This document shows, piece by piece, positions 24,422 to 36,440 of a stretch of DNA of 64,000 bases (its first letter is position 1; each line of letters opens with the position of its first letter). Under the pieces are notes generated by a model that worked only from the letters and a program-made list of their open reading frames with translations, was not told the DNA's origin and did no database searches. This stretch comes from Juglans regia (taxonomy: Eukaryota; Streptophyta; Magnoliopsida; Fagales; Juglandaceae): positions 9,143,053 to 9,207,052 of the forward strand of contig NC_049905.1 of NCBI RefSeq assembly GCF_001411555.2. Direction: 5' to 3'. The translations under genes and the position numbers were made by a program.

Positions 24422-26749
24422 ATGGGAGGCAAGAACATCAAAGCCGAGAATTCTGACAAAAAGCAAACACGTTGGGATCGAATAAGACAACAAATAGGCT
24501 TTAGAACCTCCCTGATCACTTGGTTCTTCCTCCTCATCTCCATTCTCTACATCATCTACTCTTTCAACCTTCTCACCAGCAATCGCTACAGCTGTTCCAC
24601 CTATTTAGATGCCTCCATTCAAGAACACCTTGAAGCTCTGACCAACGTGTCCGCAGCTAACCTCCACCTGGATGAACAAGTAGAAGATAAAAAAACCATG
24701 GAATCTCATTTAGCACTTCCACGAAAGCCCCAACGATATGACACAGAGCTCAAACACATTGTTTTTGGTATAGCCGCTTCATCTAATCTGTGGGAGAAGA
24801 GAAAGGAATACATAAAAGTATGGTGGAAGCCTAAGGAAACCAGAGGGGTGGTTTGGCTAGACAAAAGAGTGAGAACTCAAAGAAATGAAGGGCTACCGGA
24901 GATTCGGATTTCCAGAGACACAGAAAAATTCAAGTACACAAATCGTCAAGGACATAGATCGGCATTGAGGATCTCAAGAGTAGTTTCTGAGACGTTGAGG
25001 CTCGGCATGAAGGATGTGAGGTGGTTTGTTATGGGTGATGATGACACGGTTTTCATCGTGGACAATGTAGTGAGAATACTTTCTAAGTATGATCATAGGC
25101 AGTTCTATTATATTGGGAGTTCATCAGAGAGTCATGTTCAAAATATATACTTCTCGTATGCCATGGCGTTTGGTGGCGGCGGATTCGCCATTAGCTATCC
25201 TTTGGCGGAGGAGTTGGCGAAGATGCAAGATCAATGCATTCAGCGGTATCCAGGATTATATGGTAGCGATGATAGGATTCAAGCTTGCATGGCTGAACTA
25301 GGGGTGCCACTGACCAGAGAACCTGGCTTTCATCAGGTAATTAAGACTGAAAATAATGCTACTCTTCATCTTTGATTTTGCCAACCCTTACATGGAATGA
25401 CCACCTAAATATGATAAAAAAAATAATAATAAAAAAAAAAAAAAAAAACCAACAGTTCTCGATCCTTAATTTTGTCGTTCTCAGTCGTACGTACATGTTG
25501 TGACACATTTTAAATGATTTTATATATCAAATTAACACTGAAATAGATAATCATTGAAAATTGTCTTTGTGCATGCATGCAGTATGATGTGTATGGAGAC
25601 CTCTTAGGGCTCCTTGGAGCCCATCCTATAACGCCATTGGTGTCACTTCACCACCTTGATGTAGTAGAACCAATATTCCCACGCACGACTAGAGTGAAAG
25701 CTCTCCAACATCTAATGCAATCCATCAGGCTTGATTCGGCTAACATAATGCAACAATCAATCTGCTATGACAAGAAACGATATTGGTCCATCTCAGTCTC
25801 ATGGGGTTACGTGGTTCAAATCTTAAGAGGAGTGATCTCTCCCAGAGAGCTAGAAATGCCCACAAGAACCTTTCTTAATTGGTACAGAAAAGCTGATTAT
25901 ACAGCATATGCATTCAACACTAGGCCTGTGACCAAGCATCCTTGTCAGAAGCCCTTTGTTTTCTACATGAGATTCTCTCGATATGATCGTTCGAAGAAGC
26001 AGGTTATTGGGGTTTACTCTCCTCAGAAATCTCGAAACCCTGCCTGTCGATGGAAGATGGACTCACCAGAAAAGATTGATTCCATCGTAGTTTTGAAAAG
26101 ACCAGATCCTCATCGCTGGCAGAAGGTTAGGTGTTTTTCTTTTCTAATTTCTGATTTCCTTTGCTTTCATAATCTAAGGAAGCATTTTACTCTTAGAGTA
26201 CGTTTGGGTAGTGAGAAGTGTTAAGAAGTGTTGAGAATGTTTGTGAATAGTAGTAAAAAAGTAATGAAAAGTAATAATAAAATATTGAATAGTAGTAAAA
26301 AGTAAGTGAAAAGTAATAAATAGTAGAAAAGTATGTAAAAAGTAATAATAAAGTAAAGAATAGTAGTGAGAGTACTTGAGGTAAAGAATAATAAAGTAAA
26401 GTAAAGAATAGTGTTGAGTAGTGAAGTACTCTCACTTGCCAAACATACCCGAAGCTTTCAAGTGAAATGGGTAGTATTTATTTACGAGAAATGTTTAGTC
26501 TATAAAGAAATCTTATTAGCTGACATATCGTAAATACAGTAGATCAAATTATAGATATAATGTATCATATCAAATTACGTCAGTTTATGTCGATATCACG
26601 TAAAATATATATAACCAAAATCTCTCTTTTGATACAACATTTTGCAGTCACCGAGAAGAGATTGTTGCAGAGTTCTGCCATCACAGAAGAGATCAACAAT
26701 GTACTTGTGGGTGGGCAATTGTCGAAATGGTGAAATTAGTCAGTTGTAG
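24422..26749 (+). CDS. DUF604 / GT31-like (fringe-related) glycosyltransferase
   Basis: Three exons join in phase: 24422-25336, 25583-26125 and 26648-26749, giving 519 residues. The start ATG sits in a strong ACCATGGGA context after a pyrimidine-rich leader. The protein is type II: a short basic N-terminus, then a membrane anchor at about residues 27-52 (SLITWFFLLISILYIIYSF), so Golgi residence is inferred. The body matches the plant DUF604 family, related to fringe and beta-1,3-galactosyltransferases. It has HIVFGIAASS, the metal-binding WFVMGDDDTVF with a DDD core, GGGGFAISYPLAEEL, and a C-terminal half with HHLD and SVSWGY. Paired cysteines lie near the C-terminus. Length and domain order are normal. 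Acceptor and substrate are unknown for this family. Intron 2 contains a MITE. Exon edges are hand-called. Confidence 0.92.
26196..26450. mobile_element. Tourist-like MITE in the glycosyltransferase intron 2
   Basis: The left end reads GAGTACGTTTGGGTAG and the inverted right end GGGTATGTTTGGCAAG. The core is made of GTAAAGAATAGTAGTG-type repeats. A TTA lies before the left end but is not matched on the right. It shares the TGTTTGG terminus with the other MITEs of this window. The intron edges are untouched. Confidence 0.6.
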
Positions 26750-27079
26750 CAAACATCATCAAGGAACGGCATGGTAACAGATTTTCCAGCTTAAGTTGCA
26801 CCAGTAAATCCACAGAACAGCAACAACTTTGAGCCAAAATCATGAGCAATTATTAGGTAATCCCGAAATAGAGACGAGCGGTGGTATTCTCATCTTATGC
26901 AAGATGTCATGTCCTTAAAAAATAGTGTTTATTTAAGTGCTTTCAATTATATGACATGTTATGATAGAATGAGAATACCGCGTTATCTCTACTGATCTCG
27001 GAGTATACCTAATACCTTTTCTGAAATCAGTGATACTCAAAACAGGGCATTTGATTCATGTATCCTGATACAAGCAAGT

Positions 27080-27710
27080 CTATATATCTAGTCTTATATC
27101 TATATGATCTACTTGCAAAATGCCTATTTCTATATAGCCTCGTAGTGGTGGAGGAAAACCATATTGTGATACCCTCTTGGACTCTTTATCTATAGCAAAT
27201 ATATAATATTCACGCAAAATATGCTGAAAGAAACCTATTTTCCAAACTCTTTCTTCACTGTTATAAATACTAAGTTCGGCTTTCCACCGATTTTTGGCGA
27301 GAAAGTTCTTGCACCTGCCATTCAAGTGACCTAGTTAAAAGTTTCAGAGGTTTCTGTACATTGTCCTTTTTCACATCTCCAAGCAAGACAACCTGAATAG
27401 AGTGACAATAACTTATAACACGGCTGGAAAAAGGGTCCACAGAAAGATCATGAGAAGAGAAGTTATTATTAGGAAAATTTTGGCTAAACTGTGCAAATGG
27501 GAAAATCATTCCTACAAAGAGGCACTGAGTACAAGAACCCGAGCTCACTTGTACATCGATGAAAGGAATGAGAGAAGAAGGCAGAGATTTCCCTGTATGT
27601 AAATATAAAGGTTCAAAGCAGTTCAGGTTATCTTCTATGATGTAAAATTTGATAACTAAGAACACCATATGAACAGTGCAAAAAGGTACTGAGTCAACTT
27701 TATCCACAAT
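27080..27710 (-). other. Probable 3' UTR of the RLCK gene
   Basis: It directly follows the stop codon. A 145-residue minus-strand frame (27707-27270) has no domain and no match to the end of PBS1-like kinases, so it is taken as non-coding trailer. The polyadenylation site is not determined. Confidence 0.4.
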
Positions 27711-30700
27711 TTAGTCTGACTCAGTCTCTCTATCTGGTCCGTTTCCTTCAATTTGTCTTCTATCACTGTCACTTCTAGCATTAGGTGATGGACTCCTCTG
27801 AGAGGTTTGGACTGGATGGATTTGGGGATCATATTTTTGGGAAGCAAGGTAATTTAGAGCAGTGACAACATCACCTATGACAGGCCGCATATTAGGCTGC
27901 TCCTGGAGGCACATTGCTGCAATAGCGAGAGCTTGGTACAAACCTCTCACGGGATATTGACCTTGGAGCAGTGGATCAACCATTTGCGAGAACTTCTTCC
28001 GGTCTTTGAACAAAGGCCGTGCCTGCAAACAAATCCCACATACAACATCTATAAGCTTGAACAAGATTATATTTTTGGACAATGATTTTATTTACTCCCC
28101 AAGAAAAAATAATCATATAAAACTACAAGAGGTTTTAATATGGAGATGTATGAGTTTCGAAACACAGTTGAAGGCAGGGTTTTGGCACCAAAAAAAAAAA
28201 GAGGGACGAAGGTAATTTATTTGGCTAATTCACACGTTCAAGCAAAACTTTCTTTATATCCGCTGATTTTTACTCTTCCCAATGTTAATACAGTTTGTAG
28301 CTTCCCAAGCCTGGCCACACTACATTGTCAAGCTGTATGATAATCAAGCTGAAACAGCACTAAGTTCATGGTTCATAGTTACCTGATTTTGACTAGGTTG
28401 TCAAAGTGAGGCACTATTTTGGCACTGAGAAAGCCTAAGAGTGACTAGACACACTTCCAAAAAAGAAAACATGCACGATTCATAATTATGAGGCTATAAT
28501 GCTCAAGTGGCAAGGGCCTCAGTTTTGGTGGGTATGCTCCCTCCAGGTCTAGGGTTCGATGCAAACAATTTCTAAGGGCTATTGGACTAGGATAATTTTT
28601 CGTTGAATTACCCTAGGTGTACCTGCAAAAAACTCCTTGTTGAGGGTCTTTGCCAATGTTTTGAATACCGTACCGGACGCTGTACCGGTCAAGTCACTGG
28701 AACGAAATATTTCGGTACCGGTACCGTTTCGGGATAGCGTTTCGGGATAACATTTCAAAATAGTCGATATATAAATAAATTATATATAAAAATTATATTC
28801 CAAAATAATAGTGTATATATAAATAAATTATATATAAATACATATATATAAATTATAAATAGTCTAGTCTAAATTGGAGGTTAAAAAATAAGCTTATAGT
28901 TTGAAAAAAAAAAAACTGGCCGAACTATCGGCGGGTACCGGCCGAAATTGAGGCTAGTACGTCCGGTACCAGCCAGTACGTCCATTATTTTGGCCGGTAC
29001 GAAATAGATATAGTACCTGTACCGGCCGGACGGCTGATACGAAAAATTTCTGCCGTACCGGCCAGTACGGTACGAAATTCAACACTATGGTCTCTGCACC
29101 CCAGGATTAGTCGGGACTTTGTACCGGATGCCAATAAAACAATATAATAATGAGGCTATAATGCACAGGAAGTCCCAAAAGGAACCTGATTCAATATGTT
29201 CACAGCATTTTAGACTTCCAGGAAGTGTGCAAAAGGAAACCTGAATCAATATGTTTCACTGCATTTTACACCCCTACAAACTCACCAACAGTGAGTTCAA
29301 AGATCAGCAATTTCAGTCAGCTAGTTTCAACACAATGCAGAGCTCATCCACAAAGAAACTGCTTAACAAGCCATAAGGGACAAAAAAGCAGGTTACACGA
29401 AACTGGGCTGCTCAATTGAAGATTATGCTCTTAAAAAAGCTAGAGTTACATTATTTTAAATAAATATTTAAAAAACTAGTTGCTAAAACTACTCCTAGTT
29501 TGTCACCTTGACCACCTGCTATTCTGATACTTGTACACCTCAAGCGCTGGCTCTTTAGAAGTTAACACGCAGCTAAAGGCACTCAAGAAAGTGATAAAAA
29601 AAGATAAAGCAATGGAAACCATTCAGATATACAAACTAAGTCTCTCTTCATAGACTAAAATTGCTAAGCACACAATATACCAACAAGGACAAAAACCACA
29701 ACTGCTGTAATTCAATCAACACTAATAGCAACAGAAAATAGTTATAAAGTTATCTTACCCATGCAACCAGATTATGCTCCTTGGCAGTTTTGGTATGATC
29801 AATTGCTTTCCTACCAGTAATGAGCTCCAAAAGAACAACCCCAAAACTGTAAATATCTGATTTAACCGTCAGCTGGCCTGTCATTGCATAATCTGGTGCA
29901 CAGTAGCCATATGTCCCCATAACCCTTGTGGAAACATGGGTCTTATCCCCACTGGGCCCTACTTTGGCCAATCCAAAATCAGATAGCTTTGGGTGATATC
30001 CTTCACCAAGCAGAATGTTTGAGCACTTTAGATCACGGTATATAACAGAGGGTTTCATTTTATCATGCAAATACTCCAAGCCCCTTGCTGCACCAGCTGC
30101 AATTTTCATTCTCATATCCCAATCAAGTACTTCCCTATCAGGTGGAAGATCTGCCACCAGAAGCCATGGGTGAAAAAAATGACATAATTTGCAGAGATGG
30201 CACAGAATTTGAAAAGTTAGAATGAGCCAGACTAGAGATGTGTCGAGAAGAACAGGTACCATGCAAATGGTTTTCCAAAGATCCTAATGGCATGTACTCG
30301 TAAACCAATAGCCTCTGATCTCCCTCAGCACAAAAACCAATCAATCTTACAAGATTAGGGTGGTCAACGAGGCTTAGCGTCAAAACTTCAACAACGAATT
30401 CCCTGATTCCTTGGCATCCATTAAGGTCAAGCTGCTTGATGGCTACATTCTACATCAAAACAAAGAGAAGGGCAACAAAATTTAGGTCTTAGCCCCAGAC
30501 TACCCCATATAATAAAAGCACAATACCATATAAATAAGATCTTAGCGAGCAGATCAAATTTGTAAATTTTCAAACTCATTAGCATATTTGCAACAAGTTT
30601 TATTTAGCGATGCTGCTCTGGGCAACAACTATAAGTGCCTTGTTATACTATTTTCCAAGTATTATAATTTGTTTAGTTGGAATTCATGGTTGCTGGCTGT

Positions 30701-31913
30701 ACAATTTTTTGTTTACTTCTTCATAAAGGACTACTAAAATTAGAGTAACTCTAAACAACCTGATTGATTTTCTCCATGTGCCCTTTGTAAACTTTTCCAA
30801 AACCTCCTTCACCTAGACAGCAGTCTGACCGGAAATTGCCAGTTACAGCAGCTAGTTCATCAAAGGTAAATTTTTTTGCCAGGTCGCCACGTCCATCCTT
30901 TGAAATCTCCTTCAAATTCAAACCCTTTACATCCAAAGCTAATTGGTCATCCTTAGACTCTAATTGCTCTTTCCCATCATGATCAGACTGCTTCTTTACA
31001 TTCACATTTGGGTTGACTTTCAATGCACCTTACACAAATATGCAAAAGATATAAGCATGTCAAACACGTGGATTGAACGAGAGAGAGAGAGAGAGAAGTG
31101 ACATCAAATAAGGCGCATGGTGAGCAGAGGCCAAGAAATCATTTTGGTATAATTCTTTCAAAAAGAAAGGATGGGAAAAACCCACAGTCACCAAAATCTA
31201 AAAGCAAACAGAAGAACACAAAATGACAAAACCCAACACCGAAGGAGATTTTTGGATTATGGATTGGACCATTCCAAGCATGCAAGCAAGCAAAGAAGCA
31301 AAAGAGATCATTAGCTTAAACTATACAAATAGAAATTATCACTTTAAATTATCACTTTAAATCTATACCAAAATAAGAATGAAAGGGGAAAAAAACATTA
31401 AACCTCAAAACATCTCGCCAAGACCAAAATTCAGCCTTTTGCCACTGTTTTATATATACCTATCAAGAAAAGACCAAAATTCAGCCTTCTCTAACCGGTT
31501 CACCGACAACGTCAAAATTATGATTAAAAAATTGAAAATATCTAATTCCGTTAGATTAGACGAAACCAATTGGCGAGAATTCTCATGGGATTTGGTTTGA
31601 TATGAAACAAGGTTGGGCACAGATTATCACCGACGAAAATATCAATTTAATATTTACAACAATCCCATATAAAGAGAAAATTAAAAGCAAAAAGCTCGTG
31701 TTTTCTATTATATATACATACATATATAAGAATCAGAAAAAACGAAATAGAAGTAATCTCATCTCAATGTTTTGTGAAAAAAAAACGATCAAAAAGGTAT
31801 GCAACATTACCTGAAGCGGCTCGATCGTCAGGCTTATTCTTTTTGTTACTATAATTGTTGTTTTGATGCTCTGACTTTTTGCTTGATTCCCCTGTGCAGC
31901 GAAAGCAACCCAT
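27711..31913 (-). CDS. Receptor-like cytoplasmic kinase, RLCK-VII (PBS1-like)
   Basis: Five minus-strand exons join in phase (31913-31811, 31028-30760, 30449-30260, 30150-29759, 28022-27711) to give 421 residues. The start MGCFRC carries Gly2 and Cys3/Cys6, a likely myristoylation and palmitoylation signal for plasma-membrane attachment. After a Lys/Asp/Ser-rich linker the kinase domain has the P-loop [11 protein letters not shown], the ATP lysine in [18 protein letters not shown] as catalytic loop, [20 protein letters not shown] as activation segment and [21 protein letters not shown]. There is no ectodomain or transmembrane segment. The family relays signals from receptor kinases in immunity and growth; which receptor is unknown here. 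The APE motif reads APD (CAPDYAMTG). A SINE with a nested MITE sits in the last intron (29758-28023). Confidence 0.93.
28488..29164 (+). mobile_element. tRNA-derived SINE with 15-bp target duplication
   Basis: Identical 15-bp direct repeats ATGAGGCTATAATGC lie at 28488-28502 and 29150-29164. Between them the element begins TCAAGTGGCAAGGGCCTCAG (box A region) and carries GGGTTCGATGC (box B) about 50 bp later, the internal RNA polymerase III promoter of plant SINEs. The tail near 29100 has GGATTAGTCGGGA, as in many plant SINEs of this type. A MITE of about 430 bp interrupts it, so the SINE body is about 220 bp. It lies in the last intron of the kinase gene, opposite to transcription. Confidence 0.8.
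28657..29085. mobile_element. MITE with GTACCGG-rich ends, nested in the SINE
   Basis: The termini are an imperfect inverted repeat, GTTTTGAATACCGTACCG against GTGTTGAATTTCGTACCG. Both arms are rich in GTACCGG motifs around an AT-rich centre. It splits the SINE, so it inserted later. Confidence 0.75.
29167..29274. repeat. 53-bp tandem duplication in the kinase intron
   Basis: AGGAAGT..CAAAAGGAA followed by CCTGA(T/A)TCAATATGTT occurs twice with a 53-bp period (29167 and 29220), with a few differences. It directly follows the SINE target duplication. Confidence 0.8.
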
Positions 31914-31975
31914 TACAGCTTCTATATATCTCAGCAATTTACAGAAAAGACTGAGCACAAAACAGAGACCCAAAC

Positions 31976-32050
31976 ACTCCCAACAATAAATGCAGAGAGA
32001 AAGACTTGTGAGGAGAGATAGAGAGAGAGAGAGAGGAGAGAAGAGAGAGA
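31976..32050 (-). other. Leader of the kinase gene with (GA)n tract
   Basis: Upstream of the ATG the minus strand has CT-rich runs (GAGAGAGA on the plus strand at about 32015-32050). Such tracts are common in plant 5' UTRs. The transcription start is not determined. Confidence 0.45.
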
Positions 32051-32109
32051 GCTCCGTTTGTGCAATGCTTTTGCTTTTGTCTTCGCCTGTGTGACTTTAT
32101 ATTCATGGG

Positions 32110-33050
32110 TTTCATTGTCGTGTCAACAACTGTAATATTCCTGACAAATTCCTTCTAATCAAATTCAGCCGCCTGTCAATTTGTATGTTTGGCAGTGAGT
32201 GCTCAGCCATTGGGGAATTGCGGGATAAAATGGGTAGGGAGACTGAGCGATATTTTAATAAATTATTGTATAAATTTACGCGTTAAATTATAAAATTATT
32301 TTTATTATAAAATAAATTTAATATATTATACAATAAATTTTATTATATTAATTTATAAATTTAATTTTATAAAATTTCTTTATAATTAAAACATTTCTTA
32401 TGACAATTTAATGTTGAATATTCTAATTAGAGAATTTGTATTTTAGATTGTCCGAACTAGTGGATTTGTGTCGTATAGTCTTTATTTTTAAAGAGTCATG
32501 TTACACGTAAATCTTACATTCTGTACATCACTTAAAAAATATATGATTTTATTATTTTATCTTCATAAAAGTAAAAGAATAAATTTACATATTTTTAAAT
32601 AGTGTGCAGGAATATGAGACTTATGAATAAAATTTTTTATTTTTAAAATTTAGAACTTTCCCATAATTTTTATCGGATTACCGATAATATGAGAAATACC
32701 GATAAGATGAGTTATACATGAGTTATACAATATTTAATGTTGTCGCTCGAAATCTAATAACCATTTACTATTATCCAAAGAGTATAATTGTGTGGTTATA
32801 AATGTCGTGAAACTCTTTCTATTTTCGCCATGTTCCTATCTCCTCTAAACGACAACAAATCTATTTCTATGGCATTAGAATCTAGGAAAAATATTCCTCT
32901 AGACTCAAGTTGATAAGAACTCCATATTCTAAATGTTGGGAGATAAATATATAAAATATATTTTAAAGTATTTATTATTTTCCATGTGAAATTTTTTAAA
33001 ATATTAAATATATAATAAAAGTTGTAGCCTTTTATGGCTTACTTCAACGG
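32110..33050. other. Intergenic, no gene seen
   Basis: AT-rich DNA upstream of the kinase gene, without a domain-bearing frame or a clear repeat edge. Confidence 0.6.
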
Positions 33051-33058
33051 TATATATC

Positions 33059-33192
33059 ATTACAAGAAAAATAGACTTTTATGACTATTTAATTGCAGCA
33101 AAAAGATTATTTATGATCAAAATAGACTCATTTTACCTGTAAATTATCATTTCATTAGAATTAACTAGCCACAAATCGCAGTTTTCTTGTAG
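33059..33192. mobile_element. 134-bp MITE with TACAAGAAAA ends and 8-bp duplication
   Basis: Terminal inverted repeats TACAAGAAAA / TTTTCTTGTA are flanked by identical TATATATC at 33051-33058 and 33193-33200. The ends resemble CACTACAAGAAAA, but the 8-bp duplication points to a different transposase type. Because the duplicated bases are simple, chance is possible. Confidence 0.6.
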
Positions 33193-33330
33193 TATATATC
33201 TGTTTTTTCTTAGGCTATATTAAATGTTGAATGAATGCTATAAAAGGAAATTTACGTTTTATCTCTATTTAGATTCTATATCCAAAATTTAAAAAAAAAA
33301 TATTAAGCGTCATATTAATTACATATTATC

Positions 33331-33599
33331 CAGTGGCGGACCTGCATAGGGGCAGGGGGTGGCCATGGCCCCTCCCAAAATTTGAAAAAAAAATTAATAT
33401 ATTTTAATTTTTTATGATTTAATAGGATTATATTATTTCATATTGTATTGATCCCCCCTCTAAAAAATTATTTTGGCCCATTCTACAAAATTATTTTGAT
33501 CTTATAAATTATTTTGACTAAAAAATAGAATAAAAAATATTTTATTATAGCTTTAGTTTTGCTCGACCCCCCTACAACAAATTTCTAGTTCCGCTACTG
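33331..33599. mobile_element. 269-bp hAT-type MITE (CAGTGGCGGA ends)
   Basis: The ends read CAGTGGCGGACC and, inverted, CAGTAGCGGAAC. A perfect 8-bp target duplication ATATATTATC-type core, ATATTATC, lies at 33323-33330 and 33600-33607. This is a standard hAT signature. The core is AT-rich and non-coding. Confidence 0.85.
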
Positions 33600-33987
33600 A
33601 TATTATCTATTTTATTTAAAATGGAAAATTTGTCTAAATGTGGTACAAAGTGCAAACCCACTCTATTTCACGTGAAATAACATTATAACATGTTATTTTT
33701 ATAAAATTATAATAGAAATTAATTTATAAAAATATATTTGTTTAAGATTAGATGCGAAAACAATTATCATTATTATTTATTCAGAAGTGATATAGATGCA
33801 TAAAAATTATACAAAAGTAAATCCTTAATTAATGTGATTTTATGTGATCTGATAAATCTATTTTATGATAAAAGTAACTTTATAACTACGTATCACATAA
33901 AAACATATAATTTAATTTTGTGTAAAACATTTGGAAAGTATTTATGTCTTGAGTTATTCTACTGCCACAGCTCGCCTCTACCGCTAG

Positions 33988-34003
33988 ACGTGGTATGCCA
34001 CGT
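33988..34003. repeat. Palindrome ACGTGGTATGCCACGT
   Basis: A short inverted repeat of ACGTGGC-type arms followed by an A/T-rich step. The same arrangement occurs at 58060-58082, at the same relative place upstream of the second FAR1-like gene. It may mark the terminal region of a shared element. Confidence 0.5.
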
Positions 34004-35091
34004 GTAATTATTTAAAAAAAAAAAAAAGAAAGGAACAAAAACGTAAAAGGTAAAAGGGGGGCTTTTCATTGCATCGTGAGATCCATTTCTCATTTCTATG
34101 TGAGTCCGACATCACCCTCTAAGCACAGCGGTCTTCCAGCACGCAACTGTAGTCCGCAGCTCCATTTTCAGCGTCCACATGAGCTCCACAAATCCAAGGC
34201 TTCCCGGTTATTATTTATGTGGGTATTTTCATTAACATTCCTTCATTTCCTCTTACACTAGGATTTTGTGTATGTAATTATCTTGTCAAATTTGACTTTA
34301 TATTGGGTTCAATTTAATATTGGGTTCTTTTATGATGTTCTTTGTATTTATTTTAGTCCCCGCCAATTTGGGTCACTCCGATTTCTTAGGACTGATTGGC
34401 ACCTCATGGTTTGAATAACAATATTAGTTATTTGTAACTTGTTCCATTTGTTCCCTTTCATTCAAAATAAATCTTGGTTGAAATTAATCTGCACTTGATG
34501 ATAATGAAATGTTGATCGAAAATCGTACTAGCTAATAATAATATTGTAGCAAATGAAGTTGAAATTTTTTAAATTCCTCTACATTATTTAAGATTATTGC
34601 AGTACATATATATTCAAATAGATAGTTGAGAATGTGTCTAACATCATCACAGCTTAAGGTAGAACTGGATCTGGCCTATATATTTTGTCCATCGCCACAT
34701 ATTATTAGCTAGAGGGATAATGAATATAGGTTTTTGACTATGTCGCGTGTAGATGCAAGCAAAATAAAAAGTGGATTTAACTATTAAAAAAATAATTTGG
34801 AATAGCTTGTATCAGCTATGTGGACCCTGGTTTTACAAAACCATGATTCATCATTCCACGTATTCTACTCAAGAGTCCTCAATTTTTTATTTTCTTATTT
34901 TGGTGAAAAACTGGAAATTCTCGAGTGTGCATCCTTATATGCCTTAGTCAACTTCTACACATAAAAACAAAATTGTATGTATATTAAAAACTAACCATTT
35001 GATTTTGAATACTAATAAACAAAATTTTATTAGTATTTGAATATGTTGAACTTCTTATTCAAATGATTATTTATTTGGATATGGTTGCAGC

Positions 35092-36440
35092 TTGTTAGAT
35101 AATTTGAAGGCTAGACTTACAATGGATTATGGCATGGGAGGTGCAGAATATGAGTATGATGAAGTAGATCATGCAGATTATGAGTATGATGAGGTAGGAT
35201 GTGCAAATAATGAGTGTGATGAGGTAAGACATGTAGATGATGAGTGTGATAAAACCATTGAATCTCTTAAGTTTAGAATGACATTTTCATCTGTAGAATA
35301 AGCTTGGTTTTACTATATGAAGTATAGTAAGCAGAAGGGATTTGGGGTGTATAAAAATAATTCTAAACCGGATGACGATAGGAATGTTAGATAGCTTTGC
35401 TTAGTATGTGCATGACAAGGCACATTCAAGAGTAAGGCTGCGAATATTCTAAAGTCAATAGGAACAAAAAAGGTAGGGTGTATAGCTAGAATTAGTGCGA
35501 CCCTAAATGATGAAGGTGGATATATCCTGACTAAAGTAAAATTGGATCACACACAAGTTTATCGTCCGGAAAAGGCAAGACATTTTAGATGCTTTAAAAA
35601 GATTGACGCTCGTGTGTCTAAGAGACTTGAAATAAATGACGAGGCAAGTATACGAGTGTCAAAAAATTTCAAGGCAATGGTTGTTGAGGTGGGGGATTAC
35701 GAGAATGTTCCATTCGGGGAGAAGGAGTGGCAACTACATTGACAAAGCACGTAGGCTTCGCCTCAGGGTTTGATGTGTTGAAACTCTATATAACTATTTT
35801 CTGAGATATGCAAAGTAAAAATTAAGATTTTTACTATCAGATAGGCATGGAACATGAGTTATGGTTAAAGAATATGTTTTGGGCAGACGTCCGAAGTAGA
35901 GCTGTGTATGAATCATTCGAAAATGTGATTACATTTGACACAACATACCTGAATAATGCGTACAAGATACCATTTACACCGTTTGTTGGTGTAAACCACC
36001 ATGGTCAGTCAATCATATTCAAGTGTGGATTGATATCCAATGAGAACACACGTACATTTGAATGGCTGTTTGAGACATGGTTGAAGTGTATAAATAACCA
36101 ACTGCCAAATGCAATCATTACAGACCAAGATAAGGTAATCAAGATGCCATTTGCACCGTTTGTTAGTGTTAATCACCATGGTCAGTTTGATATCCAATGA
36201 GAACACAAGTAACTTTGAATGGTTGTTTGAGGCGTGGTTGAAGTGTATGAATGATCAACCGCCAAATGCAATCATTACAGACCAAGATAAGGTAATCTTA
36301 CTACTGTCTCAACTATTTCGCGCAGCCTTCTCGATTGCATCTAGCGGACCAAGACAAAGATGTACACATTCAATTATAAATGATGCAGTTTTGGTGGAGC
36401 TGGATATTTTTTGGTGGAAATTGCTAAAGTACTTTTTGTA
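35092..36440 (+). pseudogene. FAR1-like (Mutator-derived) gene, broken copy 1
   Basis: Frames with gaps and stops follow FAR1 order. An acidic N-terminus (YEYDEVDHADYEYDEV) made of about 33-bp repeats comes first. Then comes a FAR1 DNA-binding-like part, interrupted by stops near 35300 and 35400, continuing to FKKIDARVSKRLEI and KAMVVEVGDYENVPFG. Last is the start of the MULE transposase domain, MFWADVRSRAVYESF, FDTTYLNNAYKIPF, FVGVNHHGQS and AIITDQDK. A segment of that domain is duplicated in tandem (35969-36138 and 36140-36297, the second with a 24-bp deletion). The rest of the transposase and the SWIM finger are missing. The family includes the FAR1/FHY3 transcription factors and transposases. 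This copy cannot make a full protein. Confidence 0.85.

Noticed and set aside
26193..26442. Frames rich in Phe, Leu, Tyr and Ser in the glycosyltransferase intron
   Set aside because: They translate GTAAAGAATAGTAGT-type MITE repeats and lie within an intron.
27270..27707. 145-residue minus-strand frame after the kinase stop
   Set aside because: No relation to the kinase family end and no splice route into it; taken as 3' UTR.
28503..28575. tRNA gene suggested by box A and box B
   Set aside because: No cloverleaf or acceptor stem can be formed; the flanking 15-bp duplication and tail show a SINE.
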